Source: JAJYUU01 sp963787665
GTDB taxonomy: Bacteria; Actinomycetota; Actinomycetes; Streptosporangiales; Streptosporangiaceae
Length of the DNA stretch: 64,000 bases
Reading direction: 5' to 3'
Assembly: GCA_963787665.1 (NCBI GenBank)
Contig: CAWBDZ010000006.1
Location: forward strand, 310,001 to 374,000
The notes beneath the pieces were generated by a model. The model did not search any database. It saw only the letters and a list, made by a program, of their open reading frames with translations, and had not been told where the DNA came from. This document shows positions 53,452-62,637 of the stretch, in pieces (within the stretch, counting starts at the first letter, position 1; each line of letters starts with the position of its first letter). The position numbers and the translations under genes are program-made.

Positions 53452-56448
53452 CTAGGGCAGCGGGACGGCGTCGAACAGGTGCAGCCGGTGCGCCGCGGCT
53501 GCCGCTTCGCCCCGGCCGGCGACGCCCATCTTGGCCAGGATGTTCGACACATGGACACTCGCGGTCTTGGCCGAAATGAACAGCCCGGCGGCGATTTCCG
53601 GATTCGACCGGCCGTCGGCGACTAGCCGCAGCACTTCGAACTCCCTGGCCGTCAGGCCCAGCGGCGTCGCCGGCGCCGGATCCTGGCCTGCAGGGTCGCC
53701 GCCCGGCACGATCCTCGCGCTGCGGGCGAGGATTACGATCTCGTCCAGCAGCGGCCCCGCGCCGAGGCGGTCCGCGAGTTCCGCCGCGCGCCGCAGCCGC
53801 GCTGCCGCGGCGCCGCGGTCGCCGGCGGCCAGCGCCGCCTCCGTCGCCCTCAGCAGCGCGACGGCCAGCGGGTAGGGCTGGCCGATGCGTTCCCAGGCCA
53901 CGGCGGCGTCGTCAAAAGCGGCCAAGGCTGCCTGGCCCGCCGCTGCGCCGTGGCTTTCTCCCGCCGCGCGGAGCGCCTCGGCGGAGAACGTCAGGCGGTT
54001 GGCCAGCTGAACGGGGCCCAGCGCAGGCATCTGTGCCGCCATGGCGCGAAGCCGGGCCAGCAAGTCCGCTGCCCGCGCTGCCGGCATGCTGTTTTTGCCG
54101 CCGGCAGCCCGCGCGGCCGCGGTAACCGCCCGGGCACCAGCGGCGAGCAGCGGCCACGCGTACCGGGGGTCGCCCGCCAGATCGGGCCGGCCGACGGCGT
54201 CCGCCGCGGCGGCCAGCGCGCCGGCCGGCTTCCCTTCGGCCAGGCTCAGCTCGATGTCCAGCCGGGCCAGCGGCACGTGGTACTGGCCGCGGTTCTGGTA
54301 GCTGGCCGTGCCGAGCGCGGCCCTCGCCGCCGCGGCAGATTCCCGGGCACCGGTCAGATCGCCCCGCCGCACGGCAACATCACCTGCCAGCTGCCGCAGC
54401 GCGGCGCGGATGTCGGGCTGGGGCGGGGACAGCGCCAGCGCGTGCTCGATCACCTCCGTGGCCTCATCCCACCTGCCAAGAGAGACCAGCGGCTCAGCCA
54501 CGTTGATCGCCAGGAGCGAGCCCGAGGTCCGCGCGAGACCATAGTCCCGGGCGCTGGCAATCCCGGCGCGCGCCACGTTCGCGGCCTGCTCGTGCTCGCC
54601 CATGCCCTCAAGCACGTGCGACTCGTCGATCACGGCATGCAGCAGCGGCTCGTAGGCCCCTGCCCGCCCGGCGACCGCGCGCGCCAGGCCCAGCATCTCC
54701 AGGGCAACGGTATCGTTGCCGGACTGGGACTGGATGATCGCCAGCTCATGCAGCGCGGCCGACTGGGTGGCGGCGTCTCCGGCCTGCCGTGCCAGCGCCA
54801 GGGCCTCCCCGGCGGCCTCCGACGCCCGCGATCCGCCCGGCGGCCGGGCAAGACTGGCGATGCCAACGAGCACCCGCGCACGCGCGGCGTCCGCCACGCC
54901 CGCAGGCACAAGGTCCAGCGCCGCCTGCATGTCCGCGAGCACGTCATCTGCGCCGCTGCGCCTTCTCAGCAGCGCCCGCGTCTCCAGCAGCAAGGCCGCG
55001 CGGACGGGCTCGGCGGCCGGGTCGATCTCTGTCAGCGCAGCGGAGGCGAACGCTGCCCCCCGCTGGTACTCCCCGGCGGTCTTCGCGACCCCGGCGGCGT
55101 GCTCTAGCACGGTCAGCTGGCTGGCGCGGATCCGCTGCTCGGCGTCCGGCACCTTGTCCCACAGCTCAAGCACCCTCGCCAGCAGGGTGAGCTGCTCGGA
55201 GTGGGCCAGTGCACGGCCGGCCTGCCCGGCCGCCCGCCAGCCGCTGACCAGCGCCATGGTGGTGTCGTGCGCGGCGTACCAGTGGTGCGCCTGCTCGATC
55301 ACCGCCCGGCCCGCGGGGACCAGCCCGGGATCGGCCAGCAGGGCCTCAGCAAACCGCGTATGCAGCCGGGTCCGGTCGCCGGGCAGCAGGTCATCGAGGA
55401 CCGCCTCCCTGATCAGGCCGTGCCGGAACGCATAACCGTCGTCGTCGGCGGTCAGCACGTTGGCCGCCACCGCCGGGCGCAACACTCCGGAGAGGGCATC
55501 ATCAGCCAGCCCCGTGACCGCCGCGAGCAGCGCGTGGCCTGTTCGCAGCCCGCCGGCGCTTGCCGTCCGGAGTACCTGCTGGGTCTCCTCTGGCAGCCGG
55601 CGCACCGCGGCAAGCAGCAGGTCGCGCAGCGACTCGGGCAGATCCGCGCTCAGGCCGCCGTCAAAGTCACAGCACAGCAGCTCCTCGACGAACAGCGGAT
55701 TGCCCTCGGCCCGGCGGTACACCTCGTCCGCGAGCGACGGCTCAGGCTCGCGCCCCAGGATGCGGGCCACAAGCTCATCGGCGTGCAGCCGGTCGAGCCT
55801 GGGCAGTTCCATCCGCTCCACCCAGCCGAGCCGGCCAAGCTCGGCCAGCAGCGGGCGCAGCGGATGGCTGCGGTGCAGCTCGTCGGACCGGTAGGTAACG
55901 ACGATCAGGAGACCGTCCAGCATCTGCTGGCGGCCGATGAGGAACGCCAGCAGATCCCTGGTCGAGCGGTCCGCCCAGTGCGCGTCCTCCACCAGCAGCA
56001 CAACGGGCCCGCTATCTGCCAGACGCTCAAGCAGCGCGAGCATCTGCTCGAACAGCCGCGGCCTGGCCATGCTGTCACCGGCGCCGCCGTCCGACGGGCC
56101 GAACTCCGGCAGCAGCCGGGCGAAGTCGCGCGTGTCCCCGCCGGGAAGCAGCCCGGCCACGCCGTCGGCGCCCAGGTCGCGGACCAGCTCGCGCAGCACA
56201 GCGGTGAACGGCGCGAAAGGCAGCCCGTCACCGCCGAGCTCCACGCAGCCGCCCGTCAGCACCCGCGCCCCAGCTTCCCTCGCGCGAGCGGAGAACTCTC
56301 TCACCAGCCGGGACTTTCCCACGCCCGCCTCGCCGCCGATGAGCACAACCGACGGGCCGTCCCGGCCGGCCGGGGCGAGGGCAGCATTCAGCACCGCCAG
56401 CTGCCCCTCCCGGCCGACAAGGACCGGGCTTGCGGCGCGGGTGGTCAT
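53452..56448 (-). CDS. large LuxR family ATPase regulator (LAL/MalT-like)
   Basis: 998 aa regulator of the LAL type. The N-terminus is an AAA-type ATPase: LVGREGQLAVLNAAL, Walker A GGEAGVGKSRL near residue 40 and LLVEDAHWADRSTRDLLAFL as Walker B. About 600 residues of Ala/Leu-rich helical repeats (TPR-like) follow, and a C-terminal LuxR helix-turn-helix: LTAREFEVLRLVADGRSNPEIAAGLFISAKTASVHVSNILAKMGV. Such proteins activate transcription on binding an inducer and ATP. ATG 56448 (MTTRAASPVLVGREG) is preferred to a start at 56502. The targets are unknown. Confidence 0.9.
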   Translation of the reverse strand: MTTRAASPVLVGREGQLAVLNAALAPAGRDGPSVVLIGGEAGVGKSRLVREFSARAREAGARVLTGGCVELGGDGLPFAPFTAVLRELVRDLGADGVAGLLPGGDTRDFARLLPEFGPSDGGAGDSMARPRLFEQMLALLERLADSGPVVLLVEDAHWADRSTRDLLAFLIGRQQMLDGLLIVVTYRSDELHRSHPLRPLLAELGRLGWVERMELPRLDRLHADELVARILGREPEPSLADEVYRRAEGNPLFVEELLCCDFDGGLSADLPESLRDLLLAAVRRLPEETQQVLRTASAGGLRTGHALLAAVTGLADDALSGVLRPAVAANVLTADDDGYAFRHGLIREAVLDDLLPGDRTRLHTRFAEALLADPGLVPAGRAVIEQAHHWYAAHDTTMALVSGWRAAGQAGRALAHSEQLTLLARVLELWDKVPDAEQRIRASQLTVLEHAAGVAKTAGEYQRGAAFASAALTEIDPAAEPVRAALLLETRALLRRRSGADDVLADMQAALDLVPAGVADAARARVLVGIASLARPPGGSRASEAAGEALALARQAGDAATQSAALHELAIIQSQSGNDTVALEMLGLARAVAGRAGAYEPLLHAVIDESHVLEGMGEHEQAANVARAGIASARDYGLARTSGSLLAINVAEPLVSLGRWDEATEVIEHALALSPPQPDIRAALRQLAGDVAVRRGDLTGARESAAAARAALGTASYQNRGQYHVPLARLDIELSLAEGKPAGALAAAADAVGRPDLAGDPRYAWPLLAAGARAVTAAARAAGGKNSMPAARAADLLARLRAMAAQMPALGPVQLANRLTFSAEALRAAGESHGAAAGQAALAAFDDAAVAWERIGQPYPLAVALLRATEAALAAGDRGAAAARLRRAAELADRLGAGPLLDEIVILARSARIVPGGDPAGQDPAPATPLGLTAREFEVLRLVADGRSNPEIAAGLFISAKTASVHVSNILAKMGVAGRGEAAAAAHRLHLFDAVPLP

Positions 56449-56541
56449 GCCCCGAGGATGCAACACAGAGGCAAGATCCGGTGTCTGCGGCGGCCGGCCC
56501 ATGACGTGGCCAGGCCTTCCGCGGCGGCTGCGCTGCTCACG

Positions 56542-56778
56542 TCACGCGGCTCGCTCGCCAGTCGGCTGCCGGCCTTCGCCGATGCCTGGCTGCTCACTAG
56601 CCGCGGCGACGGGGGCCACCGCCCGGCTGGAGCCCGACGGCCGCGGCGCCTCGGCGGCTGCCTCGATTGTCGCGCGCCTGCTCCGGAGCGCCTCTTTCGC
56701 AAGCCGGTGCTGAGCCGCTCGGTCACGCGATTCCCTGATCCGCTCGGCGGCCAGGGCCTGTGCCATGAACGGGTGCAT
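56542..56778 (-). CDS. small conserved-type actinobacterial protein
   Basis: 78 aa hydrophilic protein, MHPFMAQALAAERIRESRDR followed by AAQHRLAKEALRSRRATIEA. The pattern of a short N-terminal MHP followed by an amphipathic, Arg/Ala-rich helix is common in small actinobacterial proteins of unknown function. The ATG at 56778 has GAGGAGGAAC upstream at ideal spacing, which supports it as a real gene despite its size. It precedes the LuxR gene on the same strand. Confidence 0.65.
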   Translation of the reverse strand: MHPFMAQALAAERIRESRDRAAQHRLAKEALRSRRATIEAAAEAPRPSGSSRAVAPVAAASEQPGIGEGRQPTGERAA

Positions 56779-57034
56779 CTCGTTCCTCCTCGATGTGCGG
56801 GCCGTCAGCGGCCCTGCACTGTCGAGGTTCGCGGTAAGGCCCGCTACCCCACATTGGGCAACTGCCCTATCTTCGAGCTGGCTTGCCTTAGCCCGCGTCA
56901 TGCCGGCCGCCGGTCGCCCGGCGGACGGGGCGCCTCGCCGGAAGCTAGCGGTCCTTTGTCGCTCCTGCGGGGAGTGCCCTGAATATCTGTCCGTGGCGTG
57001 CCGCGGCAACGTGCATGGCTGGCAGCTGATGTGG

Positions 57035-57138
57035 TCAGCGGCGGAGTACCGAGGCCCCGGCTCGTTCGACGATCTGTTGCAGTGCTGCGACGTGCAGCTC
57101 GAATGCGGCCCGGCCGGCCTTGGTCAGCCGCGCTGAGG
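57035..57138 (-). pseudogene. C-terminal remnant of a winged-helix regulator
   Basis: The minus strand reads SARLTKAGRAAFELHVAALQ, then QIVERAGASVLRR and TGA at 57035. This matches the wing and last helix of MarR/PadR-like DNA-binding proteins (RLTxAGRAAFExHVAAL). Nothing upstream continues the domain; instead the sequence passes into the repeat at 57142. It is a truncated remnant. Confidence 0.55.
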
Positions 57139-57141
57139 TGG

Positions 57142-57221
57142 TGGAAGCCGTCTCGACCACGCGAGTGGTCGCGACAGTAGATAAGTAACTGCAAGCCGGC
57201 GGTCAACGCGAAGCGCAACCG
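57142..57221. repeat. dispersed repeat, copy 2
   Basis: Second copy of the DUF2252 3'-end repeat of 52861-52947. The 26-base block at 57174-57199 is identical, the 17-base block ACGCGAAGCGCAACCGG is identical, and a 9-base stretch present in copy 1 is missing. No DUF2252 gene precedes this copy. Confidence 0.75.
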
Positions 57222-57357
57222 GGCACCAATTGCGACTCTATGACTCAGCTCGGGCGTTACCGCCGCGGCGGGCGGCCGACAAAGGTGATCGGCCTGTCCA
57301 TCTATTCGGGATCGCGTGCGTTATTGGCTGTTAGCCGGGCGCCTGCGCTCTTACGCT
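57222..57357. other. short leader before the cyclase-like remnant
   Basis: Non-coding bases between the repeat and the cyclase-like gene; the promoter of that gene should lie here but no clear boxes stand out. Confidence 0.3.
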
Positions 57358-60099
57358 GTGCCCGTGGAGGCTTTCACCTTTTTATTCACCGACATTGAAG
57401 GCTCCACGTCGCTGCTGCAACGGGTGAGGGAGAGCGCTTACGGCGAGGTACTTGCCAGTCACCACGCGGTGATTCGAGCTGCTCTTCCGGGCACGGCGGC
57501 AGGGAGATTGATACTGCCGGGGACGGATTCTTCGCGGTGTTCTCTTCGCCGCGGGCGTGCGTGGCGGCGGCGCTGGAGATGCAGCAAGCGCTCACATCCC
57601 GCACCTGGCCGGGTAATGAGATCGTCCGGGTGCGGATGGGGATGCACTGCGGGGAGGCCGAGCAGACGACCGCCGGGTTCGTGGGCTTGGACGTGCACCG
57701 CGCGGCCCGGATCGCGGCAGTCGCGCACGGCGGGCAGGTGCTGGTATCCGAGACGACCGCGGCACTGGTCAGTGATGCGCTGCCACCGGGCGCGGCGCTC
57801 CGGGATCTGGGCGTTCACCGGCTGCAAGGCCTGGGCAGGCCATTGCAGCTCTTTCAGCTCTGCGGGGCTGGCCTGGAGGCAGAGTTCCCGCCGCTGCGGT
57901 CACTGGGCAGCCCGGCGCTACCAAACAACTTGCCGACCGAGCTGACCACGTTCATTGGCCGGGAACGGGAATTGTCACAGGTCCGGGCGCTGATGGATGG
58001 CTCGCGGCTGTTGACCCTGACAGGGGCCGGCGGCGGCGGGAAGACCCGGTTGAGCTTGCAGGTCGCTGCTGAGCTGGTCGACGGGTCGGGGATGGGGTCT
58101 GGCTCGTAGAGCTGGCCGCCGTCACCGATGACGGCTCGGTCGCGGCCGCCATCGCCCAGGCACTGCGGATACCGCTGCAGCCCGGACGGTCCGCTTGGAG
58201 GTGGTAGCCGACCCGTAGTGCCGCAGGACGTTCTCATCGTCCTGGATAACTGCGAGCAAGTCATCGGCGGTTGCGCGAAGACGACTGAGACCCTGTTGCG
58301 GCGCTGCCCGAAGGTACACGTGCTTCGCGACTAGCCGGGAACTGCTGGGCATTGGCGGAGAAACGATCTACCGGGTGCCGTCACTGTCGCTGCCCGAAGG
58401 TGATGATCTCGACCCGGCCACCGTAGCTTCGTGTGACGCGGTCGCGTTGTTCGTTGCACGTGCCCAGGCACAGGGGGTCGGCCTCACCCTGGATGCGGAC
58501 ACGGTACCGGTGGTGGTCTTCGATCTGCCGGAAGCTGGACGGGTTGCCGCTGGCCATCGAGCTGGCGGCGGCGCGGCTGCGATCGATGTCACTGACCGAC
58601 CTCGCAAGTCGGCTGGATCAGCGGTTCCGGCTGCTCACCGGTGGCAGTCGGACCGTGGCGGAGCGGCAGCAGACGTTGCGAACGGCAGTCGACTGGTCGT
58701 ACTCCCTCCTCACGCGCGCTGAGCAGGTCCTGCTGGCGCGCCTGGCGGTTTTCGCCGGAGGCTTCGACCTGGCGGCCGCCGAGCAGGTATGCGGGTTCGG
58801 GGCCGTCGACGCCCTTGACGTCTTCGCACTGCTGGGCTCGCTGGTGGATAAGAGCCTGGTGCGCGGTCGAGTCGGCGGGGCGCACCGTGCGCTACAGGAT
58901 GCTGGAGACCATCCGCCTGTTCGCCGCGGAGCGCCTCGCCGAAGCCGGCACCGACGAGATCGCCGCACTCAGCGCCTTGCATTGCACGCACTATCTGGCT
59001 GTCGCCGAGGAAGCCTCGCCCTATCTGCATAGCGCAGACCAGGGAAGGTGGCGTGCTCGACGAGACGTCGACCAGGCAAACCTGCGTCGAGCCACGGGGC
59101 ACGCAGCCGCACAGGCCGACGGTACTGCCCAGGTGCTGCGATTTGGCATCGCGCTCTGGCGCTACTGGGCAGTCCGTTACGCGGGCGCGGAGGCGGCCAG
59201 CCTGCTCGTGCCCGCGCTCAGGCGGCCTGAAGCGGCTCTTGATCCCTGGTTGTTCGCAGAAGCATTGGTCAGCGCGGCCCGTGCCATCGTTTCCGCGGAC
59301 CTCGCGATCGGCGTGCAGTTGGCCGGACAGGCTGCTGAGCTAGCGGAGGCGCTTGGCGACAACCGGCTGTTGATTCTCGCGCGCGGCACGCTGTGCCTGG
59401 CATATTTCGCGTCTGGCAAAATTGAGATAGCGCGTCGGCTGGGACAAGAATCCGTCGAGCAAGCCCGGAAGCTGGGCGACGACCTGCTGCTGGGCATGAG
59501 CCTGCGCAGTTATCTGCTGTCGCTCGGGCCAGCCGAGGCCCGGCGGCTGTACGCCGAGGCCATCGCGTGTACCGAGCGCTGCGGCGACCTCGGTACCAAC
59601 GGGGCGCTGCATAACAACGCTGGCATTGCAGCCATGGAGATCGGCGACCTGCCGGGTGCACGGGCTCATTTCGAAGCCGCAATACAAGGTGCGGAGGCAA
59701 CGGGATTCGCAAGCCCCACCGCGTTGGGAAACCTGGCGCTAGTCCTTCGCGGCGAGCACGACCTCGACAGCGCCCGATCCGCCTTCGACAAAGCCCTGCG
59801 GATCAGCCGCCGGACCGGCGACAAGAGAACGGTGGCGTTCATAATCCACGGGCTGGCGTGCCTGGCCACCGATCTGAGTGACTGGCATCGGGCAGCCAGC
59901 TGCATGGCGCTGCGCAGTCGCTGCTCCAGGAGACCGGACACCAGTGGGAAGCCTCCGACGCCCGGTATCGCCCGGAGAGCCTCGACCGGCGGAAGCAGCC
60001 CTGAGTACGGAACAGTTCCGCCATGCGTACGCCCAAGGCGCGGCGCTGAGCTTCGACGAGGCCATCGACCTCGCGTTCGAGCGAACAATGGTTGCCTAA
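57358..60099 (+). pseudogene. adenylate/guanylate cyclase - ATPase - TPR regulator, heavily frameshifted
   Basis: A gene of about 910 codons with parts in order but in changing frames. A class III cyclase domain starts FTFLFTDIEGSTSLLQR and continues VRVRMGMHCGEAEQTTAGFVGLDVHRAARIA, then ALPNNLPTELTTFIGRERELSQV and P-loop LTGAGGGGKTRLSLQVA. Next come VLIVLDNCEQVIGGC, LDGLPLAIELAAARLRSMSL, LDQRFRLLTGGSRT and TVRYRMLETIRLFAAERLAEAG, followed by TPR-like helices and a C-terminus ending LAFERTMVA. Shifts occur near 57510, 58090, 58200, 58335, 58535, 58880 and 59910. The intact form would be a cyclase-linked AfsR/STAND-type regulator. Confidence 0.75.
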
Positions 60100-60368
60100 G
60101 TTCTCTCCGGAGGCATGATGCTCCGTTCGCGTCGGGCGCCGCGGACCCTCGAGTCCGCCTGGGCCAGAGGACGCTTGGCCCACTGGCGAGATGAGCAGTT
60201 CACTGGGAAGCACGTGCCGCGGGTGTGTCACCATGCGGTGGCACACCCGCAGCGTGTCAGTCCTCGGTCGGCAGCCTTTTATCGATGAGGACTCACAAAA
60301 CCCAAAAAATCGGTCGCAGTTATGTATAATCGAGCCAAAGACCTAGCGCATCCGTAAAGGAGGCCAGC
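60100..60368. promoter_or_regulatory. promoter region of the secreted protein - sedolisin pair
   Basis: About 270 bases. TATAAT at 60325-60330, in an AT-rich stretch, is a consensus -10 box placed about 39 bases before the start; no good -35 box precedes it at 17 bases. AAAGGAGG at 60356-60363 is the ribosome binding site of the GTG at 60369. Confidence 0.5.
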
Positions 60369-62612
60369 GTGCGTCGCTTGCGCCCCCGGGTCGCTGCAAT
60401 GGCAGCTGCCGTCTGCTTGTCCGCGGCAGTCGCATTTCCCTCGCTGGCTAGTCCGGCGACAGCCTCATCCAGCCATTCGTCGGCGGCGGCAGCAAGCGCG
60501 CGGGAGCCCCTGCTGCTCATTACTGGCCAGCGCCTGGCGGTCCGGCAGCTGGCCGGCGGTGGCCGGGCGGTTGCGCAGCTGGCAGGGACAGCCACCGCGC
60601 TGGTCTCGATAAGGCTAGGCGGTCTGACCGAGGAAATACCGGCGGAGGCCATGGCCTATCTCGGCCGCGGTCTCGATCCGAGCCTGTTCAATATCGGTGC
60701 GCTGCAGCGAGCCGAGAAGGCGGGACGGCTGCCGGTAGCGATCACGTTCGCGGGGCACAGCAGGGCTCTTCCGGGCGTCACCGTCACCAGCTCCGGCCAG
60801 GGACGCGAGCAGGGATACCTGACCGCAGCGGGGGCGAAGTTGTTCGGGGCCGCGCTGGCCAGGCAGTTCCGCGCAGATCACCGCACGGGCCGCTATGGCA
60901 TGGACGGGTTGTTCAGCCGTGGCGCGGAAATTGCCCTGCTCGGGGCGGCTGCGGCAGCGCCACGCCCCGGCTTCCGGCTGGACACGCTCACTATGCGCGC
61001 CACGAATATGCAGGGCCGGGCAGACAACGGGGACCTGGTTATGGTGCTCAACGTCGACAACCCGGAGCGGTTCGAAGACTTCAACGAAACGACCAACGTC
61101 TTCTATCACGGCAGCACGAAGTTCAGCGTGCCGCCCGGACACTACTGGGCAATCGGCGAGTTTTTCAGCTTCGCCAAGAACGTCCTGGCATGGCGCCTCG
61201 TGGTGCTGCCGCAATTTACGGTGCGCGGGAATACGACCGTGCATCTAGCCGAGCGGGCCGCGAGCAGCCAGATTGGCTTTGCCACTCCGCGGCCCTCCGC
61301 AGCGCAGCAGCTCAGCTTCACAGTCAATCGGATAGCCAGAAACGGCTCAATCTTCTCCAGCGGATTCAGTGCTTACGAGCCCGGCATCTCGCTATGGGTC
61401 AGCCCGACTTCGAAAAAGCCAACGGTCGGCACCATGAGTTCCTTCACGTCCGGACAGCTTGCGTCGCCGCCCAAGTTCACCGGCACTCCGTACGAGTACA
61501 ACCTGCAGTATGCCGGGCCTGCCGGGATCATTCCTGCTCAGCAGAAGTTCACTGCCACTCCGGCGAGCTTGGCCGCGGTCACGCAGCGCTACTTCCAGGA
61601 CGTGGGATCAGCCGGGGGCTGGGGCGTGTTCGGCGGCTTCCCGCAAGAGCTGCAGGGCGGCATTCTGTTCGCCAATGTCTTCCCGATCAGGCTGCCAGTG
61701 ACCCGGATCCAGTACTTCAGCGCGGGCACTCTGCAGGCGTGGTCCAGCTTCTACATCGAGTTCCTGTCGTCATTCGCAGGCGGCCAGAGCGGCCCGTTCC
61801 AGGTCCTTAACCCGGCTACGCAGGCGGCCGAGGACTGGGACGCTTACCCGTTGCACCCGCAGCCTGCTGTGCAGCTACTGCCGCCAAGCCTGGGAGCCCT
61901 GCTGCCCCAGCTGCCATCCGCGATCCGGCTCGGCAACACGCTGTCGCTGTACAGCACGCCGTTCAGCGACAACACCCAGGGCAATGTCGGCGGCGGGTAC
62001 TACGGCGGACCTGGCACGGTAATCACCGGCAGTTACGCGGTCTACCAGAACGGTGTGCGGATCGCTCACGGCAACCCGGCCAATGGGCTCGTTCTGGTAA
62101 CGCTCAGCCCGAAGCCGTCGACTCTGAAGTTCGTGCTCACCGCCGGCCGGTTCAGCTCGTCCTACCCGCTATCCAGCGCCAGCAGTACCACCTGGACCTG
62201 GCGCTCGGCACGGCGGCCCGGTGCGAAGGTCCCGCCGTCCTGGTACTGCGCGTTCACAAACAACGGCCAGCTGCTGCGCACCTGCGCGGTGCAGCCGATG
62301 ATGACGGTGGACTACAACGTCCAGGGCCTCCAGCCGGACGGCCGCAGGCCCGGTGGCCCGCAGGTCATCGACCTCAGTTTCGGTCACCTGCAGCTAGCCC
62401 CGGCCGCATCCGTCACTGGTGCCAGCGCGCAGTTCTCCTACAACGATGGCCAGACCTGGCAGGCAGCGACGGTCACGCCCCTGGGCGGCGGACGCTTCCG
62501 GATGGCCTTCACCGCGCCGGCCGGTGTCGACGTGACCTTGCGCGTGCACGCGACGGACGCAGCCGGTGGCGCCATCACCGAGACGATCCTGCGCGCCTAT
62601 GGCGTCTCATAG
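60369..62612 (+). CDS. large secreted protein of unknown function
   Basis: 747 aa exported protein. The signal peptide (RPRVAAMAAAVCLSAAVAFPSLA) precedes REPLLLITGQRLAVRQLAGG, a segment resembling the region after the signal in secreted subtilase precursors, but no Asp-His-Ser protease core follows. The rest is a long beta-rich region (GFRLDTLTMRATNMQGRADNG, TTNVFYHGSTKFSVPPGHYW), with an Ig-like C-terminus (YNDGQTWQAATVTPLGGGRF, VTLRVHATDAAGG). The GTG has GGAGG five bases upstream. It lies 25 bases before the sedolisin gene, so the two are probably one operon. Confidence 0.72.
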   Translation: MRRLRPRVAAMAAAVCLSAAVAFPSLASPATASSSHSSAAAASAREPLLLITGQRLAVRQLAGGGRAVAQLAGTATALVSIRLGGLTEEIPAEAMAYLGRGLDPSLFNIGALQRAEKAGRLPVAITFAGHSRALPGVTVTSSGQGREQGYLTAAGAKLFGAALARQFRADHRTGRYGMDGLFSRGAEIALLGAAAAAPRPGFRLDTLTMRATNMQGRADNGDLVMVLNVDNPERFEDFNETTNVFYHGSTKFSVPPGHYWAIGEFFSFAKNVLAWRLVVLPQFTVRGNTTVHLAERAASSQIGFATPRPSAAQQLSFTVNRIARNGSIFSSGFSAYEPGISLWVSPTSKKPTVGTMSSFTSGQLASPPKFTGTPYEYNLQYAGPAGIIPAQQKFTATPASLAAVTQRYFQDVGSAGGWGVFGGFPQELQGGILFANVFPIRLPVTRIQYFSAGTLQAWSSFYIEFLSSFAGGQSGPFQVLNPATQAAEDWDAYPLHPQPAVQLLPPSLGALLPQLPSAIRLGNTLSLYSTPFSDNTQGNVGGGYYGGPGTVITGSYAVYQNGVRIAHGNPANGLVLVTLSPKPSTLKFVLTAGRFSSSYPLSSASSTTWTWRSARRPGAKVPPSWYCAFTNNGQLLRTCAVQPMMTVDYNVQGLQPDGRRPGGPQVIDLSFGHLQLAPAASVTGASAQFSYNDGQTWQAATVTPLGGGRFRMAFTAPAGVDVTLRVHATDAAGGAITETILRAYGVS

Positions 62613-62637
62613 TGATACGGGGAACGGGAGCAGCCAG

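Noticed and set aside
55201..56982. 593-codon plus-strand frame opposite the LuxR gene
   Set aside because: Gln/Arg/His-rich antisense of a gene with intact ATPase and LuxR domains.
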